Below, in pieces: positions 10,901 to 19,966 of a stretch of 22,273 bases of DNA (its first letter is position 1; each line of letters opens with the position of its first letter). The stretch lies in the NCBI GenBank assembly GCA_004151065.3, contig NWUY0300018150.1, forward strand, positions 49,391 to 71,663. The letters are read 5' to 3'. The translations under genes were made by a program, and so were the position numbers. Source of the stretch: Larix sibirica (Eukaryota > Streptophyta > Pinopsida > Pinales > Pinaceae). The notes beneath the pieces were generated by a model. The model saw only the letters and a program-made list of their open reading frames with translations, searched no databases and was not told where the DNA came from.

Positions 10901-11309
10901 TTTCTTTCAATTTATATGGGCATTTTACTTCTAGATGTCCATATTTAGGACATGTTATACATTGGAAAGGAATTTTTTCATAGTTGATTTGATCAATGGA
11001 TCTATGTTCGATTTTTAGGGTGACATTTTACAAAAGAAGCTTTGATTTCTAGATTCATGTAGAGGCTGGCTAAATTTTCCAACCTTTTCTCCTTTGTCAA
11101 TTTTACAGAATACACATATTCTCTGAGGCCATTCCCTATGATATTTAGGGATCAATAATTCTAGGGGGAAATATGGAAGTCGCAATTCAGAGTCCAAACC
11201 CATTACATGACCTTACAGGGGTGTCAGCTTTGTATGAAACCAGTCTCCCAATATTTCATGTAGAAACCAGCTCTGTTAAAAAACCAAAGGGCACCCTGAA
11301 AAACATGTT
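7973..11309 (-). mobile_element. degenerate plant LINE, second-block copy
   Basis: This is the same decayed element as at 2304-5640. The zinc knuckle is at 10920-10961, LQETKV at 10044-10061, GDFN at 9747-9758, the YDK and RQG blocks within 8274-8579, and the mutated IENDT box at 8238-8252. The one base that I saw differing between copies (10637 A) lies between the knuckle and the endonuclease. Identical frameshifts and stops in both copies show that the decay came before the duplication. Confidence 0.9.
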
Positions 11310-11545
11310 CGTTTGGCTTAGTTCATGCCTTCTTGGTTAAGAAATAAATAGAACATCGATCAACAATTTCCTTGGATTCATTATTGAATTAGATTAACCA
11401 ACAATGAATAGATTGCTACTATCCATCCATCAAATTTAGACATGGTTTTTATGAACAAGAAATTAATTATGAGAAATATAGTAAGAATGTTTAAGAGACT
11501 CGTAGTTTAAGAACATTTATGTCATTAAAACCACTCTATTAAAAA

Positions 11546-11995
11546 NNNNNNNNNNNNNNNNNNNNNNNNNNNNNNNNNNNNNNNNNNNNNNNNNNNNNNN
11601 NNNNNNNNNNNNNNNNNNNNNNNNNNNNNNNNNNNNNNNNNNNNNNNNNNNNNNNNNNNNNNNNNNNNNNNNNNNNNNNNNNNNNNNNNNNNNNNNNNNN
11701 NNNNNNNNNNNNNNNNNNNNNNNNNNNNNNNNNNNNNNNNNNNNNNNNNNNNNNNNNNNNNNNNNNNNNNNNNNNNNNNNNNNNNNNNNNNNNNNNNNNN
11801 NNNNNNNNNNNNNNNNNNNNNNNNNNNNNNNNNNNNNNNNNNNNNNNNNNNNNNNNNNNNNNNNNNNNNNNNNNNNNNNNNNNNNNNNNNNNNNNNNNNN
11901 NNNNNNNNNNNNNNNNNNNNNNNNNNNNNNNNNNNNNNNNNNNNNNNNNNNNNNNNNNNNNNNNNNNNNNNNNNNNNNNNNNNNNNNNNNNNNNN
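11546..11995. other. 450-base assembly gap
   Basis: All positions are N. The round length suggests an estimated or fixed gap size. The sequence on the left is the end of the duplicated block and the sequence on the right is unrelated AT-rich DNA. Confidence 0.99.
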
Positions 11996-13288
11996 ATACT
12001 GTTGTAGTGCACACCCTAGGAGCTGCAAATAATTTGACTCCAAAGTTGTGAGATAAAAGATGGAAATTTGACCTAATTTGACTGTTACTTAGTTAAATCA
12101 TTTGGACATATGTTGAAAGATGTTGCAAGGAATTTTGAGCCAAATAATTATGTTTCTCATCTCTCTTATGCAAAAGTCGAATTCAATTTTCATTAGAATG
12201 TCTCTTTTGCATATCCACATTCAGTATTTGCTACAATGTGCCTAGTTTAGACCCATTCATATAATACATTAAGATAGAGAAGCACAAGAATATCATTCCC
12301 AACACTAGTAACGGGTATTCTAAAATATACTAAAGACCTCTTGTATTCAAAACAATTGGGCTTTATATAACTCACTACAACATCCTAGTTATTCAAGCAT
12401 GGATGTGATAAAGATGAATTGGGCCTTATATTCCTGACTTAGGACACCACTTCGACTTTTCAAAAGTGATCTCATGAATTAGGATTATTAGCAGTTTAAC
12501 CAAATTACTTAACTTACACATAGAAACCTTACTATTTAGCCTTCGTACCTTTTCCAAGTGCATAAAAATAAAATCTCAGATTTCCAAAGAGTTTGATAAT
12601 AGTAATTTACATCTCGATGTCAGAGTGTGTAGCTTTCACACTAATGATTAGAGGACCTGCCCCCCCCCCTCTCCTTAACTAAGTAGTAATAGATGGTGAT
12701 GAGATTTGATCCCAATGGGAGCCTGTGAAGAGCAAGAAAATCACAAAACTGTGTGCGTAGAATACCTTCCTTAAAATAATACATAAACATGCTTGCGGGA
12801 TTTCTACATAATGAGGATGATCTACATGCTACAGTCTTTTGATACAAACTTGGAAAAATGTTCATCAGAGGGGCCCAAAATTTCCCCAAGTATATATATT
12901 CCTTATCTTTCATATTCCAAACAAGAAAACACCGCTAGCATTCAGAAATTGGCATGTAGCCATATCCACTCACGCCAAATTAGCCAAATAAGGGTTCAGA
13001 TGCGAACATTGCTTTCTTGCATGCTCAAGAATCAGCTTCTAAAGAAGTTGATGAGTAGCTCCCTTAATTTCTACGATTTAGAAAAAAAAGTCATACCTAT
13101 TTTCTACAATTGAGAGAAATTATCTTTCAAGAATTGGATCAATGTACTTGAAAGTGATGATAAATAATATCATTTTTAGATGACTTAAGTTAAAAAAATA
13201 AAGGAATTGTTCAAAGATAAAGGGATTGTTATTGGAGCTTTTATTTAATTTAATCTATTTACAAATATGTATATATGATAACAAGGAT
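11996..13288. other. AT-rich intergenic DNA, no gene supported
   Basis: No domain or convincing codon bias is seen on either strand. Short frames at 12641-12913 (minus) and 12793-13113 (plus) overlap each other and match nothing I know. A run of ten C lies at 12660-12669. Two loosely similar stretches starting ATTGGGC-TTATAT occur near 12355 and 12418, about 63 bases apart, suggesting an old local duplication. Confidence 0.5.
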
Positions 13289-13365
13289 TGATGTATGATT
13301 CACAATTATTCACAATATAATGACATAGCTTGATCTATGATTCATAATTATTCACAATATAATGA
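13289..13365. repeat. 42-bp-period direct repeat
   Basis: The 35-base segment at 13289-13323 (TGATGTATGATTCACAATTA...) recurs at 13331-13365 with two substitutions. The period is 42 bases. It is a short local duplication in AT-rich DNA with no evident function. Confidence 0.75.
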
Positions 13366-13727
13366 AGAATTCTTTTCAAAGGAGAGGCATTCTTATACAC
13401 AGATACCTTAACTCAGGATTTCATTTTTTACTCAACTAAGTAAGATGGTCTAGAGGGGGGCCTTCTGATATACATAGATGTTCTTATTAAAGACTGTTTT
13501 TCTATTCAACTAATTAGGACATCTTATAAGGATTATCTAATCATGTCTTACAAATTGTTTAATGATTTAAATTTTCACCAACTCACAAGTAATAAAGTAC
13601 ATTATTATGACATCATAATCATTCCATTCAACACAACTGACAAAATAAAATAGACTACAAAATATACATAACAGATTTGACTTTAATTTAGTGTTTTAAA
13701 AAATTGTCCTAAGTTTAATTAGGAAAG

Positions 13728-13851
13728 CAAATTGTAATGAGTTTGTTGTTAGATTCGAAGTATTTTTGATGGACAAAATGATCTAATCCAACATAGTCAT
13801 TACAATTTGATTTAAAATGAACAAAAAGATTCAATCTAACAAACTCACAAT
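13728..13851. repeat. imperfect inverted repeat
   Basis: CAAATTGTAATG at 13728-13739 has its exact reverse complement at 13798-13809. The longer left segment 13731-13757 (ATTGTAATGAGTTTGTTGTT...) is also matched imperfectly in inverse orientation by 13832-13851 (CAATCTAACAAACTCACAAT). The region could fold, and it could be the eroded end of a small MITE-like element. No target-site duplication is evident. Confidence 0.45.
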
Positions 13852-14156
13852 CACTTTGTTAGTCAAATGGGATTACATCTAAAGATGACACAATGGATTG
13901 CTCAAGTACTTAGCAAATTCACCTTTTTGCAAAAACTTATTTTCAAATGGTGATACAAGGCCACGTATATAACATGGGAAAACTTTAGTCTATGCACTTT
14001 TGAGGGGTTGTTGCCAAAACATTAATTTGATTTAGTTTCACTTTATAGTCATTTCACCTTCCAACAACAACCTATAACATATTATTACACCTTTTTGAAG
14101 TAATTGCTAATTATAATGATATGGAAGATGATAAAAGATAAAAAGTGAAAATATAA

Positions 14157-14337
14157 TCCACATCTTCACACTCACCACCCACCCTTTTATCATAACACTT
14201 ATTCTTATCCACATCTTCAGTCTCACCACGCACCCTTTTATCCTAACACGTATTCTTATCCACCCTTATAAAGGTAAGAAAAGACAAAGACCTATTCTTA
14301 TCCACCCTTTTAAAGTTAAGAAAAGACAAAGACATTT
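14157..14337. repeat. nested short tandem repeats of 51 and 42 bp
   Basis: Two 51-base units (14157-14207 and 14208-14258) begin TCCACATCTTCA and end in a TATTCTTA-like run. They are followed by a 42-base unit at 14259-14300 and a partial one at 14301-14337, which begin TCCACCCTT and contain AAGAAAAGACAAAGAC. All units share the TCCAC start, and all but the last end in TATTCTTA, so the two classes probably come from one ancestral unit by internal loss and gain. Confidence 0.8.
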
Positions 14338-14374
14338 CTGTTGTAGTAGAAAAAGGAAATTATTAATTATTAAT

Positions 14375-14430
14375 TTCCCGTGTATGGTCACGTAAAAAGC
14401 AAATTAATAATTCCCGTGTATGGTCACGTG
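14375..14430. repeat. 19-bp direct repeat containing a G-box-like core
   Basis: TTCCCGTGTATGGTCACGT occurs at 14375-14393 and again at 14411-14429, a period of 36. In the second copy the next base makes CACGTG (14425-14430), the plant G-box core bound by bZIP and bHLH factors. GGAACGGGGAA follows, so the second copy also forms an imperfect palindrome with its own start. No gene is close enough to assign a promoter role. Confidence 0.65.
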
Positions 14431-14962
14431 GAACGGGGAACAATCTTAACAATCCATCATTTAAAATTTCACATTTTAATTAACGGCCTTCTCAAGTTGA
14501 TACTCTCCAAAGTAGCTTAAATGGTAAGGATCATAATTATGGTAAATCTCTTTGGATAAATCTCTTTGGATGTAAAAGGTGATTCAAAAGTTACTGAAAT
14601 AATAACTTATATTTAAAAAGTTGAGATCTTTTTAAAGTTCAACGCAATTTATATTTAAAATGTTTTTATTAATTGTAAACATTTACAAATTCAAAAAAAG
14701 AAAACTTATAAATTCAAATATGATAGAATATTTTAAAATTATTAATTAAAAAATATATTTTTAGTTTAAATATTATAAAAATGTAAAGAATAATAATCCT
14801 ATAATAATAAATTCTATTTTTATAATGTTTATTTATCTTAAAATAAGTATAAATTGCAGTGTGTTATTTGATAAATATAATTTGTAATATCATGCTTTTT
14901 AACTTATTCAAATTTAAAGAAGATAGGGTATGTATATTTCTTTAAATCCTAATAGTTAAATA
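14431..14962. other. very AT-rich non-coding stretch
   Basis: This is dominated by long A/T runs, with no open frame, motif or repeat that I can define. A short immediate repeat, AAATCTCTTTGGAT, occurs near 14544 and 14557. Confidence 0.45.
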
Positions 14963-15260
14963 GTTAAATGGATAAGTTCTTTGTTCCTTAAATAAGCGAT
15001 CCCATATATCATTTTGATGGTAAAATTAGATTATTGTTGGCATTATGTTAATAAGTTTATAATGACAATCAAGAGATTGAACCTCTATCTTGCTTAGATA
15101 TTCCTCAGAATTTACTGATTCTTGTTAAATAGATAAGTCCTTTTTTTCTTAAATAAGTGGTCACATATATCATTTTGATGGTAAAAGTAGATTATTGTTG
15201 GCACTACCTTAAGGTTTATAATGACAATCAAGAGATTGAACCTTTGTCTTGCTTAGATAC
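14963..15260. repeat. 161-bp tandem duplication
   Basis: The unit starting GTTAAATGGATAAGT at 14963 recurs from 15124 as GTTAAATAGATAAGT. It continues through CATATATCATTTTGATGG, AGATTATTGTTGGCA, AATGACAATCAAGAGATTGA and CTTGCTTAGATA. The second copy has a small deletion in the middle. Divergence of several percent shows it is not recent. No coding potential is seen. Confidence 0.85.
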
Positions 15261-15265
15261 TTCTG

Positions 15266-15308
15266 TATATATATGTGTGTGTGTGATGATGATGATGATG
15301 ATGATGAT
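15266..15308. repeat. compound microsatellite (TA)n(TG)n(GAT)8
   Basis: TATATATA is followed directly by a TG run and then eight GAT units at 15285-15308. The change of repeat type without spacer is typical of a compound simple sequence repeat, which is likely length-polymorphic. Confidence 0.95.
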
Positions 15309-15586
15309 TAACATTCATTGAGATCCATTTGGTCTATCGGACCTTAAGAAAAGAGAAAAGAATTATTTGGAATTCTGAAAAATTTTGATTCCTATGATTA
15401 AAAAGCTGAGAAAGAAGTGTTCCTAGGTCACTGTAGTGTTGACTAGTTAGAAAATCATGGAGATTAGAATTGTAGCAAAGATTAGGAAACTGCGATTAAA
15501 TGCAGGTATACGTGGGGCACTCTAAAATAAAGTGAGATTCGTCCTCAACACTCATAGAGTTACAGAACTGGAAATATTTTCCTCCN
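15309..15586. other. 5' flank of the younger LINE, ending in a single N
   Basis: This is AT-rich, with no gene recognised. In the frame of the LINE ORF1 tail a TAG lies at 15555-15557, so any ORF1 coding sequence begins after it. The lone N at 15586 may mark another unmerged contig join. The true genomic neighbour of the LINE 5' part is therefore uncertain. Confidence 0.5.
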
Positions 15587-15860
15587 AAATTGTAAATCCT
15601 TCATGCGTAATCGGAGGGATTGTACGGTTTTGGGGGGGACTGTGGAGGATTCTAGGGGGTTGGGAGACTCTTCGCATCCCTATGCCCTTAGATCTTTGAA
15701 GAAACCATGGTTTGGGTTTTCTGGACTTTCGACTGGCATTGGGAATTTGGTACAGGGTTTTGGGGTTTCTCATGATCAGAGGAATTTCCCTGGGGTTATT
15801 TCATCCTCTTCATCAGAGTATAAGGCGCTTAGAGTTCAGCCTTCTTCGAAGATGCACTAA
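15587..15860 (+). pseudogene. C-terminal end of LINE ORF1
   Basis: An open frame runs into the TAA at 15858-15860 that overlaps the ORF2 start. A methionine at 15603 gives 85 residues, but the true start lies upstream and is missing. The peptide is rich in serine, glycine and arginine (for example VISSSSSEY near residues 65-73). It lacks the zinc knuckle, which in related elements lies further upstream. I assign it to ORF1 from its position and the overlap, not from a conserved domain. Confidence 0.7.
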
Positions 15861-15862
15861 TG
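15858..15862 (+). promoter_or_regulatory. TAATG overlap of ORF1 stop and ORF2 start
   Basis: The TAA ending the upstream frame shares its last A with the ATG that starts the endonuclease frame, MRILSFNYRGL, exactly where APE domains begin. A UAAUG junction is known in the Bombyx LINE SART1, where ORF2 is translated by termination and reinitiation. By analogy this LINE probably expressed ORF2 at a low ratio to ORF1 by coupled translation rather than from its own cap-proximal start. Confidence 0.75.
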
Positions 15863-16560
15863 AGAATTCTTTCTTTTAATTACCGTGGGTTATCCAGCAA
15901 CCCCAAAATGCTGGCTTTAGGTAGGGTTTTAGAATTGAACAAACCGGATGTGGTAGTTCTTCAGGAAACTATGTGTGGGGGATCCAGGGTGGTGGCCAGA
16001 ATGCAGAGTTTTCTTCGGGATTGGAATTTTGTGTGGATGGATAGTGTTGGCCAATCTGGTGGATTAGTAACGGGGTGGAATTGCTTGGTGCTTTTGTTGA
16101 ATAGTTTTGGATTTCGGTCTGGATTGGGAACTACTTTTCGGAGCCAGGAAGTCGGTCTGGATTTTAATATTTTTAATATTTATGGACCTTACGATCGAAA
16201 AATTCCCTTCTGGACTGAATTTTTTGCCAAATCTATCTTAATAGATTTTCCTTTTATTATCGCAGGGGATCTGAATTTCACATTCAAGGAAATAAGATTT
16301 GGGGTCCTGGTGCTCCGATGGATCCAGCTCAAGGTTTGTTTCGGAAGTTTCTTGAGGAGGGGGATATTATGGATTTGGAACCTGTGGTTTTAAAACCTAC
16401 TTGGTATAATAGGTGTGCTGGGGAGGCTGCTATAGCTAAGAGACTTGACCGGTTCCTGTTTGCAGGAGATATGTTTCGATGTGTGGATAGAGCGAAATCA
16501 TGGAGGGTCTGCGGAGGTGTTTCTGATCACATGCTGGTTATGTGCAGCATGGAGAAAGGT
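15860..16560 (+). other. APE endonuclease domain of LINE ORF2
   Basis: Residues count from the ATG at 15860. FNYRGL at 6-11 is the start block, QET at 35-37 carries the metal-binding glutamate, QSGGLVTGW follows, NIYGP is at 106-110 and GDLN at 136-139. After the frameshift the domain continues with RLDRFL and ends with GGVSDHMLV, whose SDH lies at 16522-16530. All expected catalytic motifs are therefore present but in two frames. The start block has FNY where WNC is usual. Confidence 0.93.
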
Positions 16561-17189
16561 GGGCAAAAACCTGGTACCCTTTTCAAATTTAATCCTTCTT
16601 GGCTTTTGAACTCGGAATTTCATCTATTAATTCGATCCAACTGGAGTCATTTTGACCCTTCATCCAATGTTTCCTGTCAAGAGCATTTTGTCAAAAATTT
16701 AAAACTTCTAAAGGACAGAGCTATCATCTGGGCGAAGGGGATGAAAGAGTCTTTGGACAATAGATTAAAGGTAGTGGAAAAGGCGGTTTTGAACTTTTAT
16801 GAGAATCATGGAGGTTCTCTGGGAGAATCGTTGATTCAGGAATTGTCAGTTTTGAAGGATAGCGGGAATGGGATTCTCAAGGAAAGAGAAGCAGAAATTC
16901 GAATGAAAAGCAGGGCAGTGTGGTTAACGTTGGGAGATGAAAACTCTGGTTTTTTCCATAAGATGGTCAATCATAGGAAAAGAATTAATTCAATCTGGGA
17001 GCTAAAGGATGGCAGGGGGGTGACTTTAGAGGGTTTTGACAATTTGGCCAAAGGTGGAGTGGAATTCTTTTCTGATTTTTATAAAGAACCGGATGATATT
17101 CATCTTACTGAAATGATTTCAACAGTGACCAAGTTTGATCATTGGGTGACGGAGGAAGATCTTGAGATACTTAATGCGCCGATTACCTT

Positions 17190-18110
17190 GGAAGAACTTT
17201 TAGCTTCAATCTCTAAGCTTAAGAAAGAACACAGCCCTGGGCCGGATGGGTGGTCGGTAGAATTCTACTTTTCATTCTTTGAAGTCTTGAAGGAAGATCT
17301 GTTGAGGGTTGTAGAAAAGAATAGGGTTACAGGCAAATTACTCCCGTGTATTAATGCCACTTTTTTAAGGCTTATTCCCAAAATTGATGAGCCAAAGTCT
17401 TTTGGGGATTTTCGGCCTATATCACTTTGTAATGCTTTATATAAAATTATCTCTAAACTGATTGCAGAAATGATTAAACCTATTCTGGCGAGGTACATTA
17501 CTCCTTAGCAGTTTGGCCTTCTTCTGGGTCGGAGTATCCATGAGGCAATCGAGAGCGCTCAAGAATGTATGCATACGATCAAAACTTCGAAGAAGTCGGC
17601 CAAGGTGCTGAAAATTGATCTTTCAAAAGCTTATGATCGTACTAGTTGGATTTATATCAGATTAGTGCTCCTTCAAACTGGGTTTGGTGTTCCCTTCGTC
17701 AATTGGATCTGGTCGTGCATGTCTTCGGTCATATTTGTAGTATTAATAAATGGAGTTGCCTCGGGTTTTTTTTACTCCTGCTCGTGGGTTGAGGCAGGGT
17801 TTCCCACTCTCACCGTACATATTCCTATTGGTTATGGACAGATTAAGCAGATTTCTTATTGGTGCTGCGGATGAAGGCTTGATCTCTGGGATGCTTTTTG
17901 GGGCCGTCCGTTTTACTCATATCCTTTTTGTTGATGACGCTCTGTTGTTCCTTGGCAATTCAGTAGTTGAGAATAGGGTGATAAAGGATTTATTTTGGTT
18001 GTTCAGTGGAGCCATGGGGATGCAGGTGAACTTGGATAAGTCGGCATGTTATTATTCTAATCTAGAATTAGAGGAACTGGTGCAGTTTTGGAACATTATG
18101 TCGATGGCAG
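17190..18110 (+). other. reverse transcriptase domain of LINE ORF2
   Basis: In order: KKEHSPGPDGW near 17225, NATFLRLIPK, DFRPISLCNALYKIISKLIA, then the TAG at 17506, QFGLLLGRSIHEAI, VLKIDLSKAYDRTSW with the catalytic aspartate, VLINGVASGFF, the frameshift, RGLRQGFPLSPYIFLLVMD, and THILFVDDALLFL with FVDD at 17927-17938. FVDD replaces the common FADD but keeps both aspartates. This is the L1-clade pattern. The polymerase domain is essentially complete apart from the TAG and the T-run shift. Confidence 0.96.
17766..17773 (+). other. T8 homopolymer frameshift in the RT domain
   Basis: The upstream frame reads INGVASGFF and the conserved continuation TPARGLRQGFPLSP lies in the next frame. The switch falls in a run of eight T, and seven T would keep one frame. 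A one-base gain in the genome or a homopolymer sequencing error would both produce this. Confidence 0.85.
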
Positions 18111-18829
18111 ACTATCCGCTTGATGAGGGTTTTAAATATTTGGGGTTTCACTTGAAACCTAACTGTTATGGTATTTCAGATTTGAAATGGTTAATAGATA
18201 AAGTGGAACATCGTGTTTTCTTTTGGTGCAACAGATTCTTATCTAAGGGTGGCAAAGCAGTTCTAATCTTGAGTATTATAAATGCAATCCCAGTCTATTG
18301 GATGATTAACGCGAAAATCCCACAGGGGGTCCTTCATTCTCTTCGTAAGATTTTTTTCAAATTTCTTTGGTCAGGTAAGAAGGATCGCGGCCTTCATTGG
18401 ATTTCTTGGACTTCTATTTCTAAACCTAAGGAGGCCGGAGGTTGGGGTTTTAAGGACCTACCTTTGTTCGAGAAAGATTTGGCTTCTAAGTCGGTCTGGC
18501 ACTTTGTCTCCAAGCAAGGGAAATGGCAATCTTTATTGCAATTTAAATACTGTGGTTCTTTATCTGTGGTAGATTGGATTCGGATGCCCGTTAAATCTAG
18601 CAGGGGTGGGTCTATTTTTTGGAAGGCCATCATATGTGCTTTTCCTTTTATCGGGGATCGGTTGGTGTGGGCGGTGGGAGATGGAAGGGTGGCCCGAATA
18701 GGCTCGGATCAGTATCTAGGGATTAAGCATTATGTTGTTCTTCCTCCAGATCTCCTTAGCTTTTTGGAAAATGAAGGTTACAAGGTACTAGCAGATGTTG
18801 CTTCGGTAGGGAATGGATGACTGTCCTCA

Positions 18830-19294
18830 GTGGACTTGAATCTACCACCGGTATGGAAGGTGTATTGGGATAAATGGACGATGGAACTAAGAAGGGGATT
18901 TATCAAAATAAAGCAGATACCTGACAGCATAGTTTGGCAAGGTAATTCAGCAAGTGGTCTTTTTTCTGTCAAAGATGCATATCAAACCTTTTGGCAGAAC
19001 CAGTTTAGCACTTCTCCTTGGTGGGGAACAAATATTTGGAAGGTTCCAACACCATTTAAAAGCAAAATCCTATTATGGTTGACTCTGAAAGACAGGGTCC
19101 TTACTTGGGACAAACTTAAAAGATTCTTTATGGCAGGTCCGGGCCGCTGTAGTCTGTGCAGAGTTGAGGAAGAAGATGTTGATCATCTTTTCTTGAAGTG
19201 CCCCTTTATACAACAAGTCTGGCATGAATTGAGCTTTAAATTAGGAATGCAGCTCGTTGGAGATCACGAGACGTATTCAGATTTTCTGAAATAA
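18830..19294 (+). other. zf-RVT zinc motif region of LINE ORF2
   Basis: In the frame shared with the RT, IWKVPTPFKSKILLWLTLKDRVLTW precedes CSLC and, eight residues on, HLFLKC. This gives C-x2-C-x8-H-x4-C (residues 107, 110, 119 and 124 of this segment). The arrangement is the zf-RVT motif found after plant LINE reverse transcriptases, probably used in nucleic-acid binding. A TGA before it and a TAA after it, both in frame, cut it off from the RT and RNase H. Confidence 0.93.
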
Positions 19295-19477
19295 TGGTTT
19301 GAGGAATCCCGACTGAAAAGATGGCGATGTTTACCCTATTTAGTTGCCTGGAACACTTGGGGAGCAAGAAACTTGGCAATTTTTTAGGACAAACTCTTGC
19401 CCAATTTTCAGGTTTGTTTACAGATCCTCTCGGCTTATAAGTTTTTTTTTAGTCCATAAGGAATATCAAAGAACCGT

Positions 19478-19966
19478 GTGCTTAAAGTAATGAATCATAA
19501 GCAGGGGGACTCTATAGGCTTTTTTGACGGAGCATGCAAAGATACCAGATGTGGTTTGGGAGGTATTTTGTTTTTTGTTGGGATGGAGATTCGATTTCAA
19601 GCTAATGGAGGAATGGGCACAAATAATTGGGCGGAGGGCCTTGCTTTGAGATTTCTATTGCAGCAAGCTCTCGAGCAGAGAGTGTTAAGCTTAAGAATAT
19701 ATGGAGATTCTGAACTATGGATAAGTAGAATGAACAAAAAGATTACTTTTAAAAATCATATATTACAAAATCTGAGTAGCTGTATGGACTCTCTTGTGGC
19801 TAAATTCAGACAGGTGGAATTTATACATATCTATTGGGAACAAAATGAAGAGGCCGATGGGCTCTCTAAAGATGGATTGCTGGAAATAGAAGACTTCTGC
19901 AGAATAATGTTTAAAAGAGGCGATATCCAGGAGAATAGTGTGGTTAATCTAACTAGCTTACTTTAG
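19478..19966 (+). other. C-terminal RNase H domain of LINE ORF2
   Basis: The open segment reads GFFDGACK, then NNWAEGLALRFLL, then RIYGDSELWI and FIHIYWEQNEEADGLSK. Counting from the ATG at 19478, these place D17, E53, D77 and D127 as the four acidic RNase H residues, all intact. The domain would remove the RNA strand of the hybrid after first-strand synthesis. The ATG is unlikely to be a real start, because the frame continues from the RT through the TAA at 19457. Plant L1 elements are reported to have acquired an archaeal-like RNase H, and the DGAC and HIY-E-N-EAD patterns fit that type. Confidence 0.92.

Larger units (their letters stand above)
5878..11545. repeat. second copy of the 5668-bp block, probably an assembly duplicate
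   Basis: This copy matches 209-5876 at an offset of 5669. It begins abruptly after an N, with no unique left flank, and ends exactly at the N gap, so nothing ties it to a second genomic locus. All elements of copy one recur here: the repeat array at 6654-7309, the pseudo-exons at 7407-7919 and the minus-strand LINE at about 7973-11309. A second allele (haplotig) or an unmerged contig explains it best. A true recent tandem duplication is not excluded. Confidence 0.95.
15860..19966 (+). pseudogene. LINE ORF2 polyprotein (APE, RT, zf-RVT, RNase H), inactivated
   Basis: The span would encode about 1370 residues, a normal ORF2 size for plant L1 elements with RNase H. The frame is broken by a one-base shift between about 16275 and 16300, just after GDLNFT, and by a second shift at the T8 run 17766-17773. 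In-frame stops are TAG at 17506-17508, TGA at 18818-18820 (in a context where tryptophan is expected), TAA at 19292-19294, TAG at 19385-19387 and TAA at 19457-19459. Coding similarity continues on both sides of each lesion, so these are disabling mutations and not gene boundaries. When active, the protein would nick target DNA and copy the element RNA into it in the nucleus. Confidence 0.93.

Noticed and set aside
209-11545. The duplicated block as long terminal repeats of one giant element
   Set aside because: The copies are directly adjacent with one N between them, have no internal region, and carry a decayed LINE and pseudo-exons rather than LTR features.
11517-12043. Minus-strand open frames of 157-172 codons across the N gap
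   Set aside because: They consist almost wholly of unknown residues from the gap and have only a few real codons at each end.
12641-13113. Overlapping minus and plus frames of 90 and 106 codons as possible genes
   Set aside because: They overlap on opposite strands, show no recognisable domain and lie in AT-rich DNA without splice or promoter evidence.
14425-14430. G-box as evidence of a promoter
   Set aside because: A six-base motif is expected by chance, and no gene start lies downstream within a reasonable distance.
18818-18820. TGA as selenocysteine or programmed readthrough
   Set aside because: Four other in-frame stops and two frameshifts occur in the same ORF2, so ordinary decay is sufficient.
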